Source of the DNA: an uncultured Proteiniphilum sp.
GTDB taxonomy: Bacteria; Bacteroidota; Bacteroidia; Bacteroidales; Dysgonomonadaceae
Length of the DNA: 13,777 nt
Assembly (NCBI RefSeq): GCF_937873925.1
Contig: NZ_CALNAT010000260.1
Location: 1-13,777 of the forward strand
Direction: 5' to 3'
The notes beneath the pieces are model-generated. The model was given only the letters and a program-made list of their open reading frames with translations. It made no database searches and was not told the origin of the DNA. Shown here one piece after another: positions 6,439 to 11,977 of the stretch. Made by a program: the position numbers and the translations under genes. Each line of letters starts with the position of its first letter. The first letter of the stretch is position 1.

Positions 6439-8195
6439 AATCAACTGTAAAACATATCCCGTTTCTTTACCTGTTTACCCTTTTAGCCGGTACTCTTTTC
6501 TTTATCCCCGCTATTTTCGTAAACAGGTTTATTACCGCACCGGCATTGTGGGTGCAAGCCGGGATAAGCATCGGGATAGCAGGATATGTTTTGTTGACAA
6601 AAGAACGGATTCCTCTTCCTCCCAAGACCTTTATCTTTTTAATGATGATATGGACGATCTACCATTTATGGCAAAGCCGAGGAAATGTTGAAAACAGGAT
6701 AACAATTATAACGCTTACCTCTGCATTCTTTTTGTCCTATGCGATTTGGTCGCGTTTGAAAGATAAGAAGTTGCTGTTTCTTTTTTTCTCGTTTTTAGCG
6801 TTAGCGCTTTCTTTGTGGGGATTAGGGCAATTTGCACGGCTATTCCCATCATACAACGGCTCTTTTGCCGTAACCGGCCCGTTCGACAATCCTGCCGGCA
6901 TATCGGCTTCACTGGCTCTCCTGTTACCTTTTCTGCTATACGGATGCCTGCAAAAAAAGTATCGCGAAATCGCAATAATTGTAGTATGCCTGATTGTAAC
7001 TGTTATCATATTATCGCAAGCACGGGCGGCCGTTTTGGCAACCGTTGTCATTTTTCTTCTCTTTTTTATCCGGTTATTGAGAGAGCGGAATATAAAACCG
7101 CTCCCCGTCCATTATACCGCTATATCCGTAAGTTGCCTACTGTTGCTTGCCGGATTGTTTTTCATGAAAAAAGATTCGGCTGACGGGAGATTGTTGATCT
7201 GGCAGTGTTCGGCACAACTGATATCCCGTAAACCGGTATGCGGATATGGCGGCAATGGTTTCACTGCAAATTATATGAATGAGCAGGCTTCGTATTTTAC
7301 CAAACATCCCGACAGTAAATACCTGATGCTTGCCGACAATGTTCGCCACCCGTTCAATGAGTTCCTGAAATGGATGGTCAATTATGGCCTGGCTGGGTTA
7401 TTCCTTACATTAATACTGGTCATTATCCCATTATCGGTTTCATGGAAGAACAATTCTCCGGAACAGTTCTTTATCCGGTTAAGCCTCCTGTCTATAGGCA
7501 TCTGCGCATTATTTTCCTATCCCTTCAATTATCCGTTTGTCCGCCTCATGACAGTAATGCTTCTCGCTTTCGCGTTAGCAGCCAATCCTCAAAGTATCAC
7601 GATACCCAACGGTTATTTGTCAAAGGGGGTAGCCCTATTGTTTTCATTGGGACTTTTATCCGCAACCGCTTACCAGACTTTTTATGAACGCGCATGGCAT
7701 AAGATAGCCCATAAGTCGTTAAGGGGTGAAACACGCCAGATGTTACCCCTGTATAAATCGCTTTATATGCACTTACGCTACAAAGACCTGTTCCTCTACA
7801 ATTATGCTGCGGAGTTGAATGTAGTGGAACGTTACAAAGGAAGCCTGCAAATCGCGCGTGAATGTGACAGCCTTTGGGCCGATTATGACCTGCAGATGCT
7901 GATGGCGGATAACTGTCTGCAACTACAGCAATACAGCGATAGCGAAAAACATCTCAAAAAAGCAGCGGCAATGTGTCCTGTGAAATTTATGCCGTTATAC
8001 CAGTTGACTGAACTTTATCTGGAAACCGGGCGAAAAGAAGAAGCACGGGTATTGGCTCAAAAGATATTGGACAAAAATGTAAAGGTTCCTTCCCCGGTCA
8101 TAAACAGTATTAAAAGTAAAATGAGAAGCTTATTGAATGAACTTGATAGTTTGGATGATTCGCCACAACTTAACCACTCTGGATTGAAAATCTAG
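6435..8195 (+). CDS. Wzy_C/O-antigen ligase-like membrane protein with C-terminal TPRs
   Basis: 586 aa. About ten membrane helices fill residues 10-415, followed by a TPR-like helical tail (~435-570, e.g. YSDSEKHLKKAAAMCP, LTELYLETGRKEEARVL). Family motifs visible: GPFDNPAG (148-155), SQARAA (194-199) before a periplasmic loop, GRLLIW (251-256) with KPVCGYGGNGF (266-276), and the His-containing HPFNEF (305-310). These mark the Wzy_C superfamily, which includes WaaL O-antigen ligases, Wzy polymerases and PglL-type O-oligosaccharyltransferases; all move lipid-linked glycans on the outer face of the inner membrane. No other glycan-synthesis gene is present, and the neighbours are lipoproteins, so protein O-glycosylation is a real alternative to LPS ligation. 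Composition is G+C-richer than its neighbours. The TPR tail may select a protein substrate. Confidence 0.85.
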   Translation: MKSTVKHIPFLYLFTLLAGTLFFIPAIFVNRFITAPALWVQAGISIGIAGYVLLTKERIPLPPKTFIFLMMIWTIYHLWQSRGNVENRITIITLTSAFFLSYAIWSRLKDKKLLFLFFSFLALALSLWGLGQFARLFPSYNGSFAVTGPFDNPAGISASLALLLPFLLYGCLQKKYREIAIIVVCLIVTVIILSQARAAVLATVVIFLLFFIRLLRERNIKPLPVHYTAISVSCLLLLAGLFFMKKDSADGRLLIWQCSAQLISRKPVCGYGGNGFTANYMNEQASYFTKHPDSKYLMLADNVRHPFNEFLKWMVNYGLAGLFLTLILVIIPLSVSWKNNSPEQFFIRLSLLSIGICALFSYPFNYPFVRLMTVMLLAFALAANPQSITIPNGYLSKGVALLFSLGLLSATAYQTFYERAWHKIAHKSLRGETRQMLPLYKSLYMHLRYKDLFLYNYAAELNVVERYKGSLQIARECDSLWADYDLQMLMADNCLQLQQYSDSEKHLKKAAAMCPVKFMPLYQLTELYLETGRKEEARVLAQKILDKNVKVPSPVINSIKSKMRSLLNELDSLDDSPQLNHSGLKI

Positions 8196-8203
8196 TGGTT
8201 AAG
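8169..8203 (+). repeat. Perfect 10-bp inverted repeat across the stop codon
   Basis: CTTAACCACT (8169-8178) and AGTGGTTAAG (8194-8203) form a perfect 10-bp stem around a 15-nt loop, with the TAG stop at 8193-8195 at its foot. No T run follows, so it is a weak case for an intrinsic terminator; mRNA 3'-end protection or attenuation is possible. It sits exactly where composition changes from moderate to very A+T-rich. Confidence 0.65.
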
Positions 8204-8236
8204 AGAAAATTCACCGATTTATTGCTATAATAAAAA

Positions 8237-9301
8237 ATGATAGATATGTATTATTTGAATTTTATAAAAGTATTCTTTATTAGTGTAATATTTTTTGCCA
8301 TCGCATCTTGCAATAATAAGAATGCAGAGATACATTACAATGAAGATATTGAAAATATTATTAGATTAGCGCATGATAGAAAAAAATCATTTTGTATTGT
8401 TTTGTTTAATGATAGCTCCTCAATAAGTTCTTCTTATTTGGAAAAGCTTGAAGAAGGGACATTAACAAGATTATCAGATTTAATCTTTAACATTATTAAT
8501 GTTGCTTTGCCTGAAAATAAATGGTATACTCAATGGTTAGGCGTAGAAAATCATGTTGTCACATGTGTATTCTCGTCTTCTGGAATATTACTTGCTACAA
8601 TAACAGGGGCATCGTCATACTCTTTCAACTGTATTAATAAATCTTTAGAAGATGATTTATCTTGTAATGAATTTGGTTATAGTCCATTATTTAACATTGC
8701 TGATAATATTAACAAAATGGATATTTTAAGCAAAATACTAAATTGTAAAATAGAGATAGATCAAGGTCAAGATATTGGGACAGAAATAGATAAAACTTTA
8801 GATGTGGTTCAATATCCTTATAATCTATACTTAAAATGCTTAAACTCCCAAAAGCATGGTAAGAAAGAAGAAGCTATATATAGAGCAAAACAACTACTGA
8901 CATTTGATGATATTCCATATTTGAAAATATATTCAGACCTATATGATCAGGTTAAGCATATTATTGATCCTACTTATGATCCTGACAATGGAGCAATACT
9001 GTCAATAGATGAAAAGAATATATATTTTAATCATTGCATCATAAATCAATCAAAACACTTTAAAATAAAATTAACAAACGAAGGAAACTCCATGTTGAAA
9101 ATTGAAAATATAGATATTGGTTGTAGCTGTGTAAAATTAAAAGATCCCAGTATGACATATTTTATAAACCCTGGAGATTCGATGATTATTAGTTTAGAAT
9201 TCACTCCAGATAAAATAGGAGAATTAGAAAGAGAAATATTTTTCGTTTCTAATGCAAATAATAGATTAGAATCGATTAAAATAAAGGCATTAGTCGAATA
9301 A
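8237..9301 (+). CDS. Lipoprotein with thioredoxin-like N-terminal part and C-terminal DUF1573
   Basis: 354 aa. Lipobox IASC (Cys25). Residues ~35-135 read as an alpha/beta region compatible with a thioredoxin fold (helix ENIIRLAHDRKK, strand SFCIVLFND, helix, strand NIINVAL, VVTCVFSSSGILLATITG), but the expected CxxC position is DSSS, so it should not be redox active if the fold is right. A short TPR-like helix pair lies near 194-224 (YLKCLNSQKHGKKEEAIYRA). Residues ~262-352 are a DUF1573 domain with the Cys motif IDIGCSCV (296-298) and the closing strand IFFVSNANNRLESIKIKALV. Starts could be ATG 8237 or ATG 8246; both keep the signal peptide. It is the last gene of the operon-like run (41 nt after the ligase) and very A+T-rich. 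Confidence 0.8.
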   Translation: MIDMYYLNFIKVFFISVIFFAIASCNNKNAEIHYNEDIENIIRLAHDRKKSFCIVLFNDSSSISSSYLEKLEEGTLTRLSDLIFNIINVALPENKWYTQWLGVENHVVTCVFSSSGILLATITGASSYSFNCINKSLEDDLSCNEFGYSPLFNIADNINKMDILSKILNCKIEIDQGQDIGTEIDKTLDVVQYPYNLYLKCLNSQKHGKKEEAIYRAKQLLTFDDIPYLKIYSDLYDQVKHIIDPTYDPDNGAILSIDEKNIYFNHCIINQSKHFKIKLTNEGNSMLKIENIDIGCSCVKLKDPSMTYFINPGDSMIISLEFTPDKIGELEREIFFVSNANNRLESIKIKALVE

Positions 9302-9313
9302 AAACTAAAAAAG

Positions 9314-9331
9314 AAGGAGGTCAAAATGTAA
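9314..9331 (+). other. Perfect Shine-Dalgarno with a start-stop (ATG-TAA) codon pair
   Basis: AAGGAGG (9314-9320) stands 5 nt before ATG (9326-9328), which is followed at once by TAA (9329-9331). It lies 12 nt beyond the end of the DUF1573 gene. Strong SD sequences are rare in Bacteroidetes and absent from every gene around it, so this could be a ribosome-binding minimal ORF, the trace of a foreign gene, or chance. The remaining 9332-9491 shows no gene. Confidence 0.35.
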
Positions 9332-9491
9332 AGCGAAACTTTTTATTTTTCATAATCTGTTGAAATGATACATACAGAAATTGAGATTAGTTCTCTATCA
9401 TTCTTTATAAATGTGAAGAATTAGTTTATATTATTTATTGATTCATATGTGCTTAAAATAAACATCTTACTATCTTGACTAATGTAAACTA

Positions 9492-9523
9492 TTTGATATG
9501 ATGTGCTTATAGATATAGTTTAA
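9492..9523 (+). promoter_or_regulatory. Candidate promoter of the tandem Cys-rich lipoproteins
   Basis: TTTG at 9492-9495, a 20-nt spacer and TAGTTTAA at 9516-9523, two mismatches from TAnnTTTG. It would start near 9530, just before the ATG at 9548. The 246-nt gap before this gene supports a separate promoter, but the -7 element is imperfect and the area is so A+T-rich that partial matches are easy. Confidence 0.35.
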
Positions 9524-9547
9524 TATATAATATAAAAATAAATCAAT

Positions 9548-10105
9548 ATGGGCCTTTTTGTGAAAAATAATTTAAAATCTTTTATTGTAGTATGTATATT
9601 CTTTGTTGGCATTTTTATACAATCATGTGATAATGAGGAAGTATACATAAATGAAGTGAGCGCAAATGAATATTCTTTAAATCTAAAATCTCCGAGTGGA
9701 GAAATGATTGCTTCGGATATTTCATCGCTAAAGTGTGAATTAGCCATACCAATCGCTGAAGGGTTTGAAGCCAATAAAGTTTTTACTATTACCGATATAA
9801 AGTATCTACCATTAGAAACAGGATTTTCTGCTATTATAAGTTATATAACTGAAGATGGGTATGAAGGTAATATAGTAAAAACAAATAATCCTTCGTTTGG
9901 CATTTCTAAAGATTTAGTTGTAAAAACTAGAAATACATCCACACGACTAAAGAGTGGTGACGAAAGTGGAGGTGGCGGAACTATCACTGTATCCTGTAAA
10001 AAACTAGGAAGCTGTGATTGTAAAGTTACTGCGATTTATAAAGACGGTATAACAACATATAGTTGTGGAGATTGTGATAGTTGCGAAATGACAGTCGAAT
10101 TTTAA
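9548..10105 (+). CDS. Cys-rich lipoprotein with poly-Gly linker, paralogue 1
   Basis: 185 aa, no named family recognised. Signal peptide with lipobox FIQSC (Cys27) followed by DNEE, an acidic surface-export-like tag. Residues ~40-115 form a mixed alpha/beta unit (LKSPSGEMIASDIS, FTITDIKYLP, FSAIISYITEDGYEGNIV) that could act as a prodomain. Then come the linker RLKSGDESGGGG and a 37-residue tail with six Cys at 150, 156, 158, 173, 176 and 179 (spacing x5, x1, x14, x2, x2). Three disulfides or a metal site would fit. The same plan and length recur in the next gene. The build (lipid anchor, spacer domain, Gly linker, Cys-rich tail) parallels the fulvocin-like lipoprotein at 5210, though the sequences differ. 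A displayed or released peptide is an inference. Confidence 0.75.
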   Translation: MGLFVKNNLKSFIVVCIFFVGIFIQSCDNEEVYINEVSANEYSLNLKSPSGEMIASDISSLKCELAIPIAEGFEANKVFTITDIKYLPLETGFSAIISYITEDGYEGNIVKTNNPSFGISKDLVVKTRNTSTRLKSGDESGGGGTITVSCKKLGSCDCKVTAIYKDGITTYSCGDCDSCEMTVEF

Positions 10106-10119
10106 TTAAAAAATATGTT

Positions 10120-10677
10120 ATGAAAAATGTTTCTGGATATATTAATATAATAATTTTCTTTTTAGGATTTTATTCTCTATTTTGTTTCTATAGCTGTAGT
10201 AATGAAGAGATAGAAATAGGAGTTACAGAAAAAGAACATTATTTGAATCTTATCTCTCCAAGTGGTGAGAAAATAGCAGACAATATTGCTGATCTAAAAA
10301 ATGAAACTGCACTAATTGTGGCTGAAGCTTATGGAATTGATAAGGCTTTTGAAATAACAAAATTAGATTATTTGCCAAGTGAAAAAGGTTATATTGTTTT
10401 TATTGAGTACAAAACGGAGGATGGTTTAAATGGATCTTATGTGATGTCGAAAAATGTAAAGATAAACTATTCACAAGATAATGTAATCTTGAAATCTTCA
10501 AATTGTAGGTTAAAATCAGGATCAGAGGATGGGGGTGGCGGATCAACTAAATTTGTGTGCAAACCACATGGTAATTGCTCTAGCTGTATTCTTCAAGGAA
10601 GTTATGATCCGAATACTGGAGAACATACTATAACATGTAGTTGTAGTGAATGTAAAATGGAAATTACTATTTCATAA
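10120..10677 (+). CDS. Cys-rich lipoprotein with poly-Gly linker, paralogue 2
   Basis: 185 aa. The start is ATG 10120 (MKNVSGYINIII): the frame is open back to TTG 10081 inside the previous gene, but starting at 10120 leaves a 14-nt gap, gives a clean signal peptide and equals the paralogue's length. Lipobox-like end FYSC (Cys26) then SNEE. It shares with paralogue 1 the SPSGE(M/K)IA motif, the D-x-L-P-x-(E/T)-x-G-(F/Y) region, the TEDG-x-x-G segment, RLKSGxExGGGG, and the tail. Tail Cys are at 147, 153, 156, 173, 175 and 178 (spacing x5, x2, x16, x1, x2), close to but not identical with the first copy. An extra Cys lies just before the linker (SSNCRLKSG). Clearly an old tandem duplication in which the Cys frame is kept while the intervening residues vary. 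Confidence 0.75.
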   Translation: MKNVSGYINIIIFFLGFYSLFCFYSCSNEEIEIGVTEKEHYLNLISPSGEKIADNIADLKNETALIVAEAYGIDKAFEITKLDYLPSEKGYIVFIEYKTEDGLNGSYVMSKNVKINYSQDNVILKSSNCRLKSGSEDGGGGSTKFVCKPHGNCSSCILQGSYDPNTGEHTITCSCSECKMEITIS

Positions 10678-10690
10678 ATAAATAATAGTA

Positions 10691-10747
10691 GAGTTGCTAT
10701 TTAGATTTTTTATAAATCTTTTGTAGATTATCTAAATAGCACTCTTT
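10691..10747 (+). terminator. Long inverted repeat after the lipoprotein pair, possible terminator
   Basis: GAGTTGCTATTTAGAT (10691-10706) pairs with ATCTAAATAGCACTC (10730-10744), 15 bp with one bulged T, followed by TTTC. A smaller hairpin AGATTT...AAATCT followed by TTTT lies inside the loop. The position 13 nt after the stop codon fits termination; the T tract is short, so confidence is moderate. The inner hairpin may be the actual terminator. Confidence 0.5.
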
Positions 10748-10883
10748 CGATATTTGTATTGGTCTTTCTATGTTTTTTGTTAGAAATTTGGATATATAAA
10801 GAGGAGTGTATTTATTTGTCAAACGACGAAAAAGTATTCATAACCAATATGATTATATCTGGAATATTGCAATTCAATCAGAA

Positions 10884-11152
10884 CTCTCCCCGAGTATATA
10901 CCCGGAAGAAGAAGACAGACCTAAACGCATAGAGAGAAGAAATCTTGTGGAAAGGTTTATGGATAAAGAGCAGCAGTATTAGCTTTTGCATTAAACAGAG
11001 AGGTGTCTTTTAACAACAGTTTTGCTGAGAGAGACGTCAGGTCGGTCAAAGTTAAACAGAAAGTATCAAGTTTCATATCAAATGTCAAAAAGAATAACAT
11101 AAATGTCTCTGAACAGATACGACATTTTTATTCTTCAAGTGGAAACACTTAA
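10884..11152 (+). pseudogene. Degenerate C-terminal relic of an IS66-family transposase
   Basis: Two frames together read as the end of an IS66 TnpC transposase. Frame A from 10884 gives RPKRIERRNLVERFMDKEQQ and stops at TAG 10980-10982. Frame B, from 10976, gives VLAFALNREVSFNNSFAERD, then VRSVKVKQKVSSFIS, then NVKKNNINVSEQIRHFYSSS, to TAA 11150-11152. Functional IS66 proteins carry NLLxRL...VPFDNNxAERDIRMVKVKQKxSGCFR in this place, so there is a frameshift near 10975 and a deletion after KVSSF that removes the CFRS..GA..F.RIRSYIS region. No transposase start, accessory tnpA/tnpB genes or terminal repeats are visible. The stretch 10748-10883 before it shows no assignable coding. It is a dead element marking past insertion between the Cys-rich lipoproteins and the TlpA gene. 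Confidence 0.8.
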
Positions 11153-11197
11153 TAATTACGTTTTTTATTTTAGGAAATATAATCAAGCAACATAGTA

Positions 11198-11884
11198 ATG
11201 AAATTAGAATTCATTTTTTTGCTCTTCATTTGTCCTGTTTTTCTGTTTTCGCAAGAAATGATAAAGAATGCAGATGGCAGTGTTTCTATTATAGCTGATA
11301 CGATGATTTACCTTGATTCATCAGGGAATCATTTAGATAAAAATTTACATCAAGACTCTTTGAGTACGGGAAAATACGATGTATCATTGAAGAAGATACC
11401 CGGTGGGATAGAGATTCAATTAAAGAAAAGATATTCGGAGGAAAGATACCCGGAATTGCAGTTGGATAAAGAGTTTCCTCCGCTGGAACTAGTAGATATA
11501 AATCAAAATAAAATAAATATAGGAAAGAAAACAGGACTTACATTACTTACTTTTTGGGATATAACTTGTAAGCCATGTATTGAAGAACTAATTGTATTTA
11601 ATATTTTAGCCAATGAATATCCGGAAGTGAATTTCATGGCATTAACTTCTACTCCTCTACAAGATGTAAATAATTTCTTTCAAGAAAGAGGTTTTGAATG
11701 GAAAAATTTAATTATTGTTCCTGATTGTCAGGAATATTTTGACATTCTCAAGATACATATTCTCCCTCTAAATGTCATTATAGATAACAATAGAATAATA
11801 AAAAGGGTATTTGTAGGAAAAAATATAAGGGAAGTTCTCTTATCTTTTGAAGATTTAAAAGAAAAAACAGCTAACATAATATGA
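11198..11884 (+). CDS. Periplasmic TlpA-like thiol-disulfide oxidoreductase
   Basis: 228 aa. Cleavable signal peptide (hydrophobic residues 5-18, likely cut after FLFS before QE), no lipobox, so soluble periplasmic or secreted. Residues ~92-225 are a thioredoxin fold of the TlpA/AhpC-TSA type: entry strand EFPPLELVDINQNKINIG, then LTLLTFWDITCKPC with the active-site CKPC at 124-127, and cis-Pro190 in the segment HILPLNVIID. The N-terminal ~70 residues after the signal are beta-rich and unassigned. TlpA proteins reduce or isomerise disulfides in exported proteins. Near three Cys-rich lipoprotein genes its likely clients are obvious, though that link is inference. It follows the IS66 relic, has no strong promoter match, and ends in a good terminator. 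Confidence 0.88.
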   Translation: MKLEFIFLLFICPVFLFSQEMIKNADGSVSIIADTMIYLDSSGNHLDKNLHQDSLSTGKYDVSLKKIPGGIEIQLKKRYSEERYPELQLDKEFPPLELVDINQNKINIGKKTGLTLLTFWDITCKPCIEELIVFNILANEYPEVNFMALTSTPLQDVNNFFQERGFEWKNLIIVPDCQEYFDILKIHILPLNVIIDNNRIIKRVFVGKNIREVLLSFEDLKEKTANII

Positions 11885-11904
11885 ATTTTAAAGAACAATT
11901 CAGG

Positions 11905-11947
11905 AGATTTATCGGATGAGTTGTATTATTGTCCGGTAAATCTTTTC
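11905..11947 (+). terminator. Rho-independent terminator after the TlpA-like gene
   Basis: AGATTTATCGGA (11905-11916) pairs with TCCGGTAAATCT (11932-11943): a 12-bp stem including one G-T pair, 15-nt loop, followed by TTTTC. It lies 20 nt after the stop codon and is the clearest terminator in the window; it separates the accessory region from the next lipoprotein gene. Confidence 0.75.
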
Positions 11948-11977
11948 AAATTATCCATATTTAATGAGGCGATAACA

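Noticed and set aside
6715..7349. Overlapping ORFs on both strands within the Wzy_C gene
   Set aside because: They lie over the motif-bearing frame, have no recognisable domain and arise from its skewed codon use.
10081..10119. TTG start inside the first Cys-rich lipoprotein gene for the second one
   Set aside because: It puts a charged stretch ahead of the signal peptide; ATG 10120 gives a normal signal peptide and the same length as the paralogue.
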